A DNA stretch of 64,000 bases from Coriaria nepalensis (GCA_027186245.1 CP114498.1:9107001-9171000), one strand, 5' to 3'. Positions 34,697 through 48,134 are shown, counted from the stretch's first letter. The notes: generated by a model from the sequence alone, not told the origin. Program-made: numbers and translations.

Positions 34697-36110
34697 TCAT
34701 CGCATATGAGTACCTATCATCTTTTGAACTCCAATAGCACTAAAAACACCATAACCATTTGTACTTTCATCTCCATTACCATTACTTATTTGGTCAAGTT
34801 CAAGCAACTCTTCACTATACTTCACACTTTGAATCCTCAATTGCATCAGATTCCCTTGCTCCTCCGATTCTTTCAACCGCCGAACAACTTCCTCCATCTT
34901 CGGTCTGTTTTCGGGTTCACTTTGAACACACAAAGCAGCCACATGAATCACTTGTCTCAATTGATTTTCATTGAAATTCCCTCTAAGTTTCTTATCAACA
35001 AGATCACTAAACCTCCCTTTCGTGATAAATGGCTCTGCCCATTCTGTTATTGTTCTTTTTACCCCACTAGGCAACTTTTCAATGGGCTTTCTACCTGTAA
35101 AAAGCTCCAGGAGAAGAATGCCATAGCTGTACACATCACAACTTTCTGAAACTTTTCCCCACATTGCATATTCAGGTGCTAAGTAGCCCAACGTACCCTT
35201 GACGCGTGTCGTCATGTGACTGACACCTTCTGGTATCAGTTTCGCGAAGCCAAAGTCGGAAACAAGTGGCTCGTAATCTGAGTCTAAGAGAACATTACTA
35301 GCTTTGATATCTCTGTGAATTATATGTGGGTTTACTTCTTTGTGCAAGTACCTAAACACAAGAAAATGTCAAAAACACAGTTTGTAACTTGACAAAACTC
35401 CAGTTTTCTCAAACTGCAGTTTGTGTATAGCATATGTAAGAGTTGATCGATGCTTACAATATTCCTTCAGCAGAGCCAAGTGCTATTCTCATTCGTTTCT
35501 TCCAATCTAATAGAACATCCTCAGCCAAGTGGCCATGAAGATGTGAGAGCAAGCTGAGATTTGGCATGTAATCGTAGACTATAAGCCTATGATCTGTTCC
35601 CACACAATAACCTCTTAGACTTAACAAATTCTTATGCCTCAGCCTCGCAAGTACTTCCACTTCTACCGCAAATTCCATTTCAGCTTTCAAATTCATCACT
35701 TTCAACTTCTTTACCGCTATCTGCAAGTATATGAAAACCATTATCCAAAGCAAGAACACGTTACATAATTAAGATAGAAATAGTAAACTAAATGTTGTTT
35801 ATGAACCTGAAGACCATCGTTTGTTTTTCCCAAGAATACGGTTCCGAATCCGCCTTCTCCGAGCTTGTTATCTTCATGGAAACCATTAGTTGCTGCATGC
35901 AATTCCTTGTACGTAAACATCCTCCATGAAGGGATACCTACGGGACTTGATGTCACCCTAGGAAATTCATGTGATTATTTAGCAAAGCTGTTAAATTATG
36001 TTAACTATTTCATGTTACAAAAGTATGATTAGAATTTTGCTATTTTTTTTTTTTTTTACATACCCTTGATTCACTTTTCCTTCAGCGCAGCAACTCAAAG
36101 ATGATCCCAT
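34697..36110 (-). CDS. PTI1-like receptor-like cytoplasmic kinase (At3g15890-like)
   Basis: A probable membrane-attached Ser/Thr kinase acting in receptor signalling. Four exons (36110-36064, 35957-35807, 35720-35458, 35351-34697) join in frame to 371 residues. The N-terminus MGSSLSCC offers Gly2 for myristoylation and Cys7/Cys8 for palmitoylation; there is no extracellular or transmembrane part. Kinase motifs in order: KLGEGGFGTVFLG, IAVKKLK, RGYCVGTDHRLIVYDYMPN, HRDIKASNVLLD, DFGFAKL, TRVKGTLGYLAPEYAMWG and DVYSYGILLLEL. HRD and DFG are intact, so it should be active. The tail (about 60 residues after subdomain XI) is polar. The family is close to At3g15890 as I recall it. The partner receptor is unknown. 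Confidence 0.92.
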
Positions 36111-36812
36111 CGTTGATGGGATTAATTAATACATGGAAGAAATAAAAAATCCCGAACTTGAGTTTCTTTTTTCTTGTATTTAGTTGTGTCTTGTTTGAAT
36201 TAAACAACATATGATGGTGTTTAGTGAGGTTATTTTATAAGTGTAATGTTGCAGGCCGGCCAAGACCTTGGCCGGCTTCTCTACTTGTAAGTGTTTAATT
36301 ATGGCAGAAAGAAATGAACAGGCTAACAAATGAGAGAAAATAATAATAATAATAATAATAATAAAGAAAGAAAAGAAATGACTAGTTTTTATTTATGTTA
36401 TATTTTATGGTATTCAAGCTAGTTGAGCTATAACTCCAATTGTCGATATTTGACTGGTCCCATCCTGTATTAGACCATGATGGATATTTGAACTGAAGCT
36501 GAAACGTTCTAACTCTTTCGAGACTAACTAATGATTAGCTCTTAAAATACCTTATGTAATGGAAAAATTAATTTGGTGTCCTACATGTATTATATATACA
36601 GCTTGTGAAACAATCAAAGAAAATAAAGAGAAATATAACAAAAATAAGAAAATATGAAATTACGGTTTTATTGATATGCCTAATGTAAAAAATGATTTAA
36701 CTCAAATAATAAAGACCATATATATTTTTTATATATAAGCTAAATAAAGGAAACTTAAAAAAACTATTTTACTCTTAATAAATAATAAAACAAAATATTA
36801 TATTTCTTAATA
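36111..36812. other. Upstream region of the receptor-like kinase
   Basis: AT-rich, with an (AAT)n microsatellite near 36340-36364. No gene was recognised. Confidence 0.5.
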
Positions 36813-37556
36813 TCATCTCTCAAACTCACGATGCAGCAATGTCGAGAGTTTGCCACCAAAAAAATAAAAATGGGAAATATGATGTAATTTGGTAAAAAAA
36901 TCTACAATCTGTAAATAAGAAGAAACAAATGGTAATGTAATAGTATCATGTTTGAGATGATGACGAGTAAGATGACAATCGATGTCATAACACAAAATTC
37001 TACTACGGTTGAAGATTGAGAAATAATATATTATTTCTTGCTCTTCCAAGAAATAAGAGAATCACCAAAAAAAAATACATAAGCCAGTAACAAACTTGTA
37101 ATATGTGGGATCATTACAATGATCAACATCAGATTATACATTCAGCTCTAAGGAAGAGGAGAATGAAAGTAAAAGACTTCAAAAAATTATACCCCAAAGA
37201 TACCACAAATTATGAAGAATAGTTGCACAATGAACTATAGTAGGAGAAGCAACAAAATGGCTAAAAACATGAACGACATATGCAATATCAGAACGAGTAA
37301 TAGTGAAATATACCAAACTCCCAACAATAGTACGGTATAAAATAAGATCCGACAAAGGTAAAACATTAAAAGAATAGTACTTTGCGTTAACTTCAATGAG
37401 GGTATCTATAGTCTTATTATCAATAAGTTTAATCCAATCAAGAATATCTGCAACATATTTTGATTGAGAAAAAAGATAATATCTATGTGAGTAGGCTGCT
37501 TTAATACCAAGAAAAATCGTAGAGTACCCAAATCTTTTGCAAAAGTTATTCACTTA
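36813..37556 (-). mobile_element. Degenerate Ty1-copia RT/RNase H fragment
   Basis: Read on the minus strand, about 37553-37179 encodes the end of a copia reverse transcriptase (YLFSQSKYVADILDW, LYRTIVGSLVYFTITRSDIA, HVFSHFVASPT). About 37178-36815 continues into RNase H (DVDHCNDPTYYKFVTG, then a gap, then IDCHLTRHHLKHDTITLPFV and LQIVDFFTKL). Stops and frame changes interrupt it, and the RNase H centre (the EAEY and CDNxSA motifs) is missing. No LTR or other domain is attached, so this is a dead internal fragment. Confidence 0.85.
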
Positions 37557-40500
37557 ATCAAATTTTACAAAGCAATATCAATTGGAGAATGATATATGAG
37601 CTCTTTCGTAAAAGAATATGAGTATTCAGGAGTTTTATTCTACTATGATAGACTTTTGGGATTAATTGTCTCTTACAAAATCAGTAGAATTAAAGGCATG
37701 TGGCGGCCATATTGATCATAGAGAGCAGCAACAATTGGTACCATTTTTAATGGTACTTTATAGTGATTTTGAAGGACTTAAATGTTCAATTTTGCATCGT
37801 TCTTCACTTTTTTTGTTGACTCGGTTGTTAGTGAGTTATTGGTTGAATAAATACGTCTTAAGTCATATTCTGAAAAGGGAATTCTTTCTACTTCTAATCC
37901 TTATGTGTTAGCATTACCTTCTACGTTACTTTCTAATAATCAGAATAAGCCTTACATAAGGGCGGCCTTCGACGAGTGTAATTTCAATAAATATAAATAT
38001 CATTGAAAAACTTAGTGTCCTAAGTTAAGACAGTATTATCAATCACAACAGTAATCTCAAACTTGAAAACCTAGCAACCAGTTACAATCTAATGCTCATA
38101 GATCACTTCAGGGTTACAAACCACCACCGTCTAATGTCCCCTATATTTTGATGAAGCCCGTTTGAAATGAAAGGTGTCAATGTTTTATATTATTATCATA
38201 TCCTAAAATTTGGTTGGAGGTCCAACTATTTTATGGCTTTGGAACAATTTATGAATGGTTTGAATTGAAGCTTTTCTCGTTAAAAAAAAAAACTACAAGA
38301 AAAATACAGAATCAGACTCCTGGCATAAGTACCAACGAAAAATTAAGCTCCTGGTTATAAGCAGGCTTCTCACCCCAAACTTCTATAGTTTCATCACCCA
38401 TGCCATATATAAATCTCACTTATGTCAAATTCCAATATGTTATATAATTTTATCTGAAAAATGTCGTGAAATTTACTATGAATCATCAGTTGCAAAAATA
38501 AGTCAAATCTATACCAGACCAGCTCATTCAAGTTCAAGTCATTGCTTTCAATGTAACCCTTTTAAGGCCTTATCAGCTGTTTTTTTATATTATTGTTTGG
38601 CTATTTTTACATAAGAAAAGGAAACCCATGTACATGGTTTTTTAAATTCAAATTGTAAGGCAAAATGGATTGAACTTATATTGCGAAAAAGGAGACATAT
38701 GGTACCTAATGAATTGAACCTACTAAATGTCTCCAAATGTATGAATTGCAAGCATTGAGGATTGTATAATACATAATGTACCTTTCAATTGGTTGCTTTC
38801 ATTATATAAAAAAAAGTCTTTAATTTAGCCTGCTTTTTAAAAATCAAACATACTGAAATCTTATTTGATTTGCGACAAGTGCAATAAACAAATCATCATC
38901 GGCTATATTGATGTTTCTAATTTGAATCTTTCAGTTGTTCGATCTAGTGTTTTTTCTATCACAGGTTATCATTGTGTAGTCGAGAATAGAATTGCCGGGT
39001 TTCTGACAGAATCATACTTCAGGGTTGGAGATTTAAGAAGCTCTAATTTTGTGACTTGGATTATGATTTGGGCTTTTTATTGCCTAATATAACATTATCT
39101 TGATAGGGGTTATGGATGTTTGGATTTGAGGAATTGGGTTTAGGTAAGCACATAAAATAGAACCCATAAATTGGAGTACAATTTTATAGAATGATGACTA
39201 ATTACAATTTACCAGAGCTTTCGATGCATAATAGTTAGAGAAATTTTTTATGAAACAGTTAAAAAACAGTTATCTAGATGTCTACGTTTGGTCCCCCTCC
39301 CCAAAAAAGTCCAAGCCGTGACAGCCGTCCCCGCAATGAGCAATCTGCCGATCAATATCAAATCTAGCCGATCAGTGGAGTCAACTTCACCCACTTTATG
39401 GTTCTGAATCTTCTGATGAATGTCTATGTTATCATTTTACACTGTCTTTTCCACATATAACTTGTCCTTCAAATGGTTTCATAAGCTTCTTCATTAGATT
39501 TGTTTTATTAAAGATGCAATCAACGTTAATTAAAAAAAAAACCTTGGACATTCTTTTTGATGTATAGAAGCCAACTCTATATTAAAAAATATCGGAAAAA
39601 TATCGGGAAGGTATTAGGAATTCTTTCAGGATCAGTTTCTTTTTTAATATTAAAAAAAAAAAGAAAAAAAAAGAAATTAATGAGAAGAAAATAAAAAGTA
39701 TAATTCTAAACTCTTATTAATATTTCATTAATCTCTTTTCTTATTATTAATCAATATGGGATTGATTTTGAAATTGATCCCCATCCTAGGCTCAGGCTCG
39801 TTCTCATCCTCTAGGATTGGGACTAATATCATCGGTATTGAAATTCATTCGGTACCAAAATTAATATGGGATTCCATTCCGATCGAAACCTAAAATTTTA
39901 CCCACGTCTAATGAACTCCCCTATTAAGTAAAAAAGAAATTAAATGACAAAGGAGATCAGAAAATTAAGTCAAGGATTTACGAGTCACACTTCTATGCCA
40001 CGTCCCAAATTTCTCGGTGCTCGGTGGAGCAGGCTTGACAAATTGAGATACCATCTCCTTATTCTATGAGCTCTTGTACGTATACTTATTAAAGGGTATG
40101 CTTTGAAACATAATCTATATTACATAAAAGCACTTCAATTTAGCAGTTGAATGAAGTTGATAGAAGACCAACCTTATTAATTTCACTGAATTGATATCGT
40201 AACCACTTTACACTTGCCATAAATAGGGTCCGTCCTCATTATTTCTATTGGTTTTATATTACAAATGAGAATTTTCAAGTGGAAACTCAACTTGAGAAAA
40301 GCCAAGCAGCTGTAAAATGTATACTTTGCATGCGATTTCAGTACGCCGCATCGATTGCATATATATATAATATTATGCATATGTGTCTGGAAAGTCTTTC
40401 ACGTGGTATCGTGTGTAGATTGACATGCATTTGCAGCTTCACAACGCAACCAGGATATGAGTTACAAGTCACCAACTATGCAAGATTCAGAACGGTTGTT

Positions 40501-40913
40501 TCAGTTCGACAAGCTGCTGGATTCTGTCAAAAAGAAGAAAAATTCATGATTTCATGTCATCTTTTTTGCTGCCATGTCTCATTGTGGGACCCAATTACCA
40601 GGGTATGAAGGTATAAACTATGGCATCAAAGCATGCAGTCCAGCTTATATTTAACATGTACCATATACAACTACCCAAACTCATGATCTGATGATTTACT
40701 AAACACAAACCAAAAAGGTTCCAAGTTTAATATTCCTCAGCATTTGTAAGAATTCATGCTGTAAATCTTAATCCATTTTGGAAACCTTCATGACAGAATA
40801 ATAGACTATAACATAACAGGACAATGATAAAACCAAATCATATTATGTGGGACAATTGCAAAAGCCAACAGTACCCTCCTCACACGGAGTGTATAAGTTT
40901 GGAGTCTAAATCC

Positions 40914-41013
40914 CACATCGTATGCAAATGCTGAATCTGATGTTCTACCAACATCGTATGCAAATGTTGAATCTAATATTCTACCAACATCGTATGTAAA
41001 TACTGATTCTGAT
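40914..41013 (+). repeat. Three tandem copies of a 39 bp unit
   Basis: The unit is close to ACATCGTATGCAAATGTTGA followed by ATCTxATxTTCTACCA. It occurs three times with few differences, the third partial. On the minus strand it is open and would encode a 13-residue repeat (AYDVGRTSDSAF-like), but the surrounding frame is not a recognisable gene. Confidence 0.8.
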
Positions 41014-41028
41014 ACGGGAAGAATAGTA

Positions 41029-41048
41029 CTACGTATACGTATACGTAG
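41029..41048. repeat. Perfect 20-bp palindrome
   Basis: CTACGTATACGTATACGTAG reads the same on both strands. It contains two TACGTA cores and lies 15 bases after the 39-bp triplicate. Confidence 0.9.
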
Positions 41049-41194
41049 AACATGCAACTTATTGAGCCTAATAAGGCTCTTAAACGCACTTATTAAGAGG
41101 GATGTCACAACACAATCAAAAGTATGGATGGTAATGGTAAAGCAGGCTACCTTGCTTTTCGAAGTTGGAGTCTTTACAAACATTCATGCTTTCT

Positions 41195-41225
<31 letters not shown>

Positions 41226-41486
41226 TACACTGAGAAATTAATATGTCTTAACAGTAGGAACGTTAAAATATTACAAACTCATATATTTCCATTCAAAATC
41301 AAAGAGAGATATTCGTCTTCCATATATATATAAGTAATGACTCTTAAGCTAAAGTTTTTCTTTCAACCTCTTAAGTAAATTTACACCTCCCGAACCAAAA
41401 AAAAAAAAGAAGAGATCTAAAATTAAATAAAAATCCGAAACAAAAAAGAAAATAACGTAAGAAAAGAAAGAAAGAAAGAAAGTTGA

Positions 41487-42008
41487 TTAATGGGTCTGAT
41501 CTGAGTCCTCATGCCTCTCTCCATTCTCACTCTTCGCCATTTCCACCGCCTTCTCACTTCTCTCACCCTCACTACTACCGTCACTGCTACTACTGCTGGT
41601 GCTGCTCTTACTATCACCAAAAGAAGACGGCCTACTAGACATAGATGTAGCCAAAAACGTAGGCTTAACATCACCCGCCATAATAACCAAGATCTTCTCT
41701 TCAAAAACCGACGGCAGACCCTTCTTCGAGTCCCCACCACCTTTCCCGCCTTCTCCGGCCTCCACATCCACCTCGTCCTCCTGGCCGTTACTGTTGCTGC
41801 CTTCATCTAGAAACCCGGAAAGCTTCCAATAAGAGCAAGCCAAGATGAGTAAAGCAAAAGCAATTAGACCTAACACGACCGCTAAGCCTCCGAACAAGTA
41901 GGGCACAGGTGAATGCCAGGCAGAGTGAGGATGTTGGATTGTAGTAGTGGATGGTACTGATGAGTTCCTTGCTGTTATGTTTAAGGGCTCTTTCATGGCC
42001 GCTGCCAT
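41487..42008 (-). CDS. GLUTAMINE DUMPER (GDU) membrane protein
   Basis: A small plant-specific membrane protein that promotes amino-acid export; in Arabidopsis GDU1 acts with the ubiquitin ligase LOG2. It is a single exon of 173 residues. The WHSPVPYLFGGLAVVLGLIA stretch leads into one transmembrane helix (about 37-61, ending LILACSYWKLSG). The hallmark VIMAG motif is at 108-112 within EEKILVIMAGDVKPTFLATS. The tail is Ser/Glu-rich and disordered. The length matches the longer members (GDU1-3). The start is the first ATG, about 30 residues before the helix. The neighbours suggest the GDU3/GDU2 lineage, but the paralogue cannot be fixed from sequence alone. Confidence 0.95.
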   Translation of the reverse strand: MAAAMKEPLNITARNSSVPSTTTIQHPHSAWHSPVPYLFGGLAVVLGLIAFALLILACSYWKLSGFLDEGSNSNGQEDEVDVEAGEGGKGGGDSKKGLPSVFEEKILVIMAGDVKPTFLATSMSSRPSSFGDSKSSTSSSSSDGSSEGERSEKAVEMAKSENGERHEDSDQTH

Positions 42009-45000
42009 TTTTTATTTCTCTTTTTTAATGGAGGAGAGAGTAAAGAACGAGATGATGTCGATTGGGTTAAGAAGTTGTGAAGGTGGGTATAGAGAGTATT
42101 TATGGAGGATTTATGTTTCTTTTTTTTTGTTTTGTGTCGTGGTTCTTAGTGTGAAGTGGGGCCCATGTCAAATAGTGTAGTGAAAGTATGAATTGAATTG
42201 CACTAGCTAATAGCTATATCCTCTAGAGGGTTGCTTGGTAATTGTTGATCGGTTTACGTGGTGTAAATGAATGCCGAATGGATTGTTGGATTCCCCTGTT
42301 TGCTTTAATTTGCTGCATGGAAAGATCAAAGAAAGTAAAAGAAGAATGCTTGTTTGTACCGCACACGTTTTGTACGATACTCCTATTTGAGATCAGGAGT
42401 ACTAATTTTCTTTTCGAGGTAATTAAGGATGTTGTAATTCGTCTTTTAATATGATTTCAAACGTCAGTTTGGTTTAGTGTACTACCCACGTTCTTGAATT
42501 TATAGAATTTAAAGAAATTTCGAGTCATCGGCGATCATGTGTCCTAAATCCGTGTAAGTCTCATAATAAATATATAAGATAATTTTTCTTAAATTGGCTT
42601 GTAAATAGAATTATAAATTATTATTAAAATTTATAATATATATGGGTCCTTATTATAAAATGACATGTGGATTGCAAAAATATATTAAAATTTCATTATT
42701 TATAAGTTAATTTAAGAAGAATTTCGCCAAAAAAGGTAATTCAATCTATCTACGTTCAATTAATGCATATTGCTTCTATTTGGTAGCAATTATAAACTGG
42801 TAAACACAAAAAATTGAGAGAAGAAATGGCACGTTAAGTACCCAAAAGGAATGTAAAAAGTAAATACCAAAATTTACTAGCTGAAAACGAAAAATAAGCC
42901 AAACCTAGCCTCGACTCTTTGTCGACTCTTAGCCTCAAGTGGGATACTCTCAAATGGACTTAGCAGTTTAAAGCATGGGTCCCATTCCTCCCATTAGTGA
43001 CGTGGGTCCGACTTGTCACAGAGGCGAAGCTTAGTCGCCTTCCACTACCTGATGTACACGTCAACGACAATTGAAATTTCGACCCCCCAAACTTTCCTCA
43101 CCATTACACTCGCAACATCGTCTCCACATTCACCTTTTTTTTTTTTAATCTTCCTTTCTTATCCATTATGAGTAATTAGTTGTCCAATTCAAACCAAATC
43201 CCACTTTCTTGCAATATTTTAAGATGATTATGGATTAGTTAAGATAAGGGGTCACTCCTTTTGTTTTCCTTTCCTTTCTTCCCCCCCCCCCCCCTCTTTG
43301 GTTGCTACTTCTTTTGGTTACGATCTATAGCTATAGTGTTTGTGTTGTTAATGGAAGTGTTATATTATTATTGTTTGGTGTAGGAGTTGACGTATGGATC
43401 TCTTCGAGTCTTTAATTTATCATTGTTGTGTTTACTCCAGGTCTTTGTCCCAACTGCCCTATAGATATGTACATGACCCACTCGATATGGCATAATTTAC
43501 AATTACATTATTAAAACGGTTGATGAAATCATACAAGAAACTCTCTATATAGAGATGGCTACAATAATTTAGTATTTAAAAGTAAATGCTCAAATTGATC
43601 ATTTAACGAAAAAAAAATCTCTCGGAATGGAATTGTTGTCCGCTTAGAATGAGATATTCATATTAAGAGCTTTCAATAACCCAATTCATAAGAAAGGATT
43701 TTGCTACTAACGTTTTGAGATACTACACTGCTATAGTAACGGTTCAAAGCGGAGCTCTACCACTGATTGGAGCCTCTACCTATTATAAAATTTCCCAGTT
43801 AAGGGAAAGAATGAGCATAAAACGCTCTCGTGGAGCTCAAACCCGCTAGATTAGAGTACTAATTGATCGTATATAATTAGACAAAGTAGTACAATCTTTG
43901 CCCAAAATCCATGAACTAGCTTAAAACGTCGTGAATGTAGCTTCGAATAAACAAACTATGTGCTCAAGCAAAGAGCTTTAGGTATTGCTCAATTAATTAA
44001 GACCAAGCGAATAATTATCTAACCTTGCCATAGAAAGAATCTTATAACTGATTATTATTATCATTATTACTTTTTTCTAAGTGGGATTCCCACCACCCTT
44101 TAGTTCTTTTGGGTGCTTAATTAATTAATTTATTGATTAGAATATGTGGTTAGCATAAACACGAACTAATGCTTTCTGGCTTCTGTCATCTTCATTCTTC
44201 CTAGGCTTCTAGAGTGTCTTCCTTTCTTGATGATCAAGTATTGATAAATCATCGAAGTGAAAGCGAAGAGAATCAAATCGATTGTAATCTATACGTATAT
44301 CGATTTAATCAAGTACTAATACACAATGAAGAGATGTTGGTTTAAGTTCACACTTAATGTTTAAGGATTTTACAGGTGTTAAACAACAATTTTAGGGGAA
44401 AGAATATATCTTTGGAAAAAAATTAGTGGGAAGATGTTGGAATCTATAGCCACACATGAAACATCATACTACAAAAAATATTAAAGAACATGTAGATAAA
44501 GGAACTTGTTCCCTACTCGGATTGAAGGTATAAATTCCATTAGATTGAGATATATATATACGAATTCATTGTGTGATTCACGTGAGATACTTTAATATCA
44601 AATGCTCTTTTTTTTTTTTTTTTTGGTTAAATCAATGCTAAGTGAACAAACTTAATATGATAGCAAATTAAGAAGACATTGTCTCTTCATTATTACATCA
44701 AGTCTTTCTGTTGGTTGACATCTTTGTTTTGTTTCGTTTCGTTTCGAGTTTTTCATAAAGCTCATTCTTTAACCACTTGCCTTAAGTGATACATACAGTA
44801 TAAAGTTTCAAATAGTGTACAAGTTTGTATTGGAGCCGAACGAACAAAATGTCATGGGATGTGAATCCGATCCAATTTGTAGTGGAGCCAAAAACCATTT
44901 CACAACTTGAAGAGACAATGGTTTCATGCGTAATCCCCATATATCCCATGAAAGAGAAAAGCATTGCTAGTTGACATGACAAGTTTATATGTCATTGATC

Positions 45001-45073
45001 AAACTCTTAGGTGCAATTTGGCTTGTACGTAGTTGGTTTTGTTATGAAGAAGAATAATTAATGAGGCCAAAAA

Positions 45074-45104
<31 letters not shown>

Positions 45105-46174
45105 TATCAAACTCTATTATAAATAAAAATATATATAACATACGAAAATAATATTTCTAATAATCAAGATGATATAATGAAATTTGACGTATAACCATGC
45201 ACGATGCATCAAATATATATATATAAGAATGTCCAAAAAGGAAAATTTTACAATATTAACGTCATGCTCTTGTTTAAGAACAAAGAATCACATGAGGAAC
45301 ATGTACTCTCTACAACAATACTACATTACTACTACTTTTTTTTTTCCCTATAGAAAATCAAAATAAAAGGGGTAAATATTCTTTTGAGAATATCCAATTC
45401 ACATCGAAGTGACATGCACTAACTAGGATGTATACAAGATACAAAGGTTCCAGCTTCCATTTAAAGTAAGATCGATGCTTCTTCCTGTTAACCCAGTTGT
45501 TTCCTCTCTCTCTCTCACGAGTCATGATGATGAATCCTCCAATAACAAGAGAAACAAGCACATAAGGACTAAGGAGAGAGAGAGAGAGAAGATATGCTTT
45601 GTGTCGAGGATGAGGTAAGTAATAAGCGGATGAAGAGTAGTGAAGAAAGGAAAGAAAGAACGAAGTGAGAAAAAAAGTGAGACAGCGCACTTGTTTCCTA
45701 AAGGGCAGACAATGATTGAACCCTCCGTCCAACGTTAGGACAACTCTACGTGCACCACCACAACCTGACGGTCAATCGCCTTCCTCCCTATACATATATA
45801 TACATACATACCACATAACATAACCTACTCGAGGTCCCTCCATACTGACCCCCCTACTCACCTGTCGCTATCCTCATACATCCATCTTATATTCTTATCT
45901 AGTTATCTTGCCTTCCTTTTCATGCCTTAATTTTAACCCAAATGTTTGGGCCGAAAGTGCATTGATCGAGTACTTCGGAAAGAAATGTAGATATTATCAT
46001 AACAAAGATGTAGAAGGACCCAACAGCAGAGAACAGAGTTATATCTTCTCAAGAGTTGTTAAGAGGTTTGGCCTACTGCCGATAACTAGAGATAAACACA
46101 ATGAAATTAAGGAAACTGACAACTACATCATATTACACGCCATCATCCAGTATATGCCATCGCCATGTGAATGA
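42009..46174. other. Gene-poor intergenic region
   Basis: About 4.2 kb. It includes the GDU promoter (about 42009-42300), a C14 run at 43281-43294, T runs near 44610, and (AT)13 at 45082-45107. A 124-codon minus-strand frame at 45732-45358 begins with TTG rather than ATG, has no domain and is not accepted as a gene. I see nothing else. Confidence 0.5.
45082..45107. repeat. (AT)13 microsatellite
   Basis: A perfect AT run directly after an A tract, in gene-poor DNA. Confidence 0.9.
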
Positions 46175-47671
46175 TCATTTTCCGCTGAATTTCAAGCATG
46201 AAGCAAAAGAAAAAAAAGTTAAGAGAGGTTTGAGAATTCAAGAGAACTGGAGAGATTAAATTCTACTTACGTGCTCATCATTAGAGTTATGTTGTCTCCC
46301 TTGAGTAATATCCTCCCTGAATTAAGCAGGAAAAAAACTCTCAATGAAACCGAACAAAAAGAAGGCGAGCACAAAGAATAAAGGATTATAATACAACATA
46401 CCCAATGACTTTCGGCTCTTTTTCTTGACATTCACTTCCTCAGCATCATCCAGTACTAAGTTCATGTACTCGTCGAATCCCTGCACAACCCAAAAGAAAC
46501 ACAGATTAACTTTGATAATTTGGCTCAGATGAAGAAGATACTTCAAAATACATATCAATGCAGTTTTCTAGTGTCAAGTATGGGAACTTTTGATCTAGGT
46601 GGGGCAAAATGTAAGCACAGGTTTCATTCTCAGCTTCATCACACATAAGGGGGTATGACTGTTCTGATTGCTAAAAAGTTTCTAATATGAGACATTTAGA
46701 ACATGCCGAATGACTATAAGTGCTCTCCTTTTTCCCAAGCAAATGAAGACTCTTCCGAAAGGATGATGCTAACAAATTGATCACGTTTTTTTTATTGAGA
46801 ATGGTGCAGTTCTTATAGAAGACTCAAGTCAATAGAGCACCATAAGAAGACAAAGCTGAGATCAAATCAGAGACCAATGAGACAGATTCTGTTCTTGAGG
46901 CATAAGATATTTCTGCATCACTAATAAACTGGCATCTTTCAAACAGTTGTCCGGAAGTTCATCCAGCGGGTTCTTTAATGATTCAGTGTTAATTTTCAGC
47001 CCACTAAAGCAGAGTTTTTACCCACTTCCTTGCAATTGGGATTCAATATAGAAAACAGATGTTCAAGTATTTTGTACAGCTTCATCCAAAATCTTACTTC
47101 CATTTTTCATCCAAATCATTCTACTCTCCATAAGACTAATCATTAGCAACCGTACACTAACCAGATATAGATGCCATGAACTCACTAATGGCCATTATTC
47201 TGTGCCAATGATGAAAAAAGTGAAGTCTTCATACAAAACAAAAGCATTTACGAAAGTTATAATTGCTAAAATAAAGCATGTATCAAGTCAGCGAGAAGCT
47301 TACTATAATTCGGCCTTCAATCCTGAGGTCCTTCTGCTCAAATAGCCATATCTGGATTCTAGCTTTCTGCATTATGAGTCATGATCAAATTCATGCAGCG
47401 AAAAAAAAAAAAAATCTAACTAAACATCAACACAAACAAATAAAAACAAAATGAGCTGATTAGAAACTTACACTTTGTAGAAACCTGAAGATCAAATTCT
47501 GAATCCACACAAATCCCAAAAAAAAAGAGGCGAAATCAATCATGAAACAGAGAAAATCAAAAGTAAGTGAAATTGAGAAATAGACAGGACCTGAGAAAAT
47601 TCAAGATCTGAAATTGAGAAATAGCTTACGATGGGCTGGGTCATGATCCTTTGAACTTTCGTGCTCGCCAT
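46175..47671 (-). CDS. SME1: Small nuclear ribonucleoprotein SmE
   Basis: A core spliceosome protein, one of seven Sm subunits that ring the Sm site of U1, U2, U4 and U5 snRNAs. Six short exons on the minus strand: 47671-47630, 47498-47472, 47366-47304, 46480-46402, 46316-46271 and 46184-46175. They join in frame to exactly 88 residues, the usual SmE length. [14 protein letters not shown] and NLIFRFLQS start the protein. Sm1 is [20 protein letters not shown] plus [16 protein letters not shown]. Sm2 is [17 protein letters not shown]; Asn is usual where this copy has Ser. The last exon holds only ten coding bases (CGGAAAATGA), so an ORF search finds just one exon of the gene. It is probably expressed constitutively. 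The gene is divergent from a transaldolase relic. Confidence 0.95.
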
Positions 47672-48134
47672 GACTGCCGATTTTGGGTACTGCAAAGAGA
47701 CGATCTACCTCTGCAAATTTTGGAACCCTAAACTTTCTCTCTTCCCCGCCGTTTTTACAAAGAAGGAAGTGAAATCAAAAAAATGCCGACGCGCCAAATT
47801 TTGAGTCAGGTGGTGTTTGGGTTTCCATTGAGCCACCTGCCCGCTGCCCGGCCCACCTCTCGTCTTTCGGCCTGCGGCCCGTTACGCATTGGGCTTTTTT
47901 ATGGGCTAAACAGTAATAATAGAAAATGTAGAATAATAATAAATTAAATCAACCATAATTTTAAATACATGGGCACATGTTAATTTCAGGTCATGGTATA
48001 TATATTCATATACACTAATGAATAATATTCGATTAGATTAATAATATATATTATGAATAGAATACAAATAAATCTAACTATATGCTAAGGCGCTTAGTCA
48101 ATTCTTAACCCAAACATCATTCTCATTTGCATTC

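Larger units (their letters stand above)
37557..41486. other. AT-rich intergenic region, gene-poor
   Basis: Almost 4 kb in which I recognise no gene. Open frames at 38865-39092 and 40279-40608 match no family I know. The right part contains a 39-bp triplicate (40914-41013) and a 20-bp palindrome (41029-41048). The GDU gene points towards this region, so 41200-41486 probably includes its 3' UTR. Confidence 0.5.

Noticed and set aside
37557..39092. Continuation of the copia fragment or another gene
   Set aside because: No integrase or gag motif, no LTR and no acceptable exon structure were visible on either strand.
41423..41806. Arg/Trp-rich minus-strand ORF in another frame of the GDU gene
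   Set aside because: It is a shadow frame. The GDU frame has the VIMAG motif and the transmembrane helix.
45358..45732. 124-codon minus-strand ORF, hydrophobic, as a membrane protein gene
   Set aside because: It starts with TTG rather than ATG, overlaps simple CT/GA repeats and has no recognisable domain.
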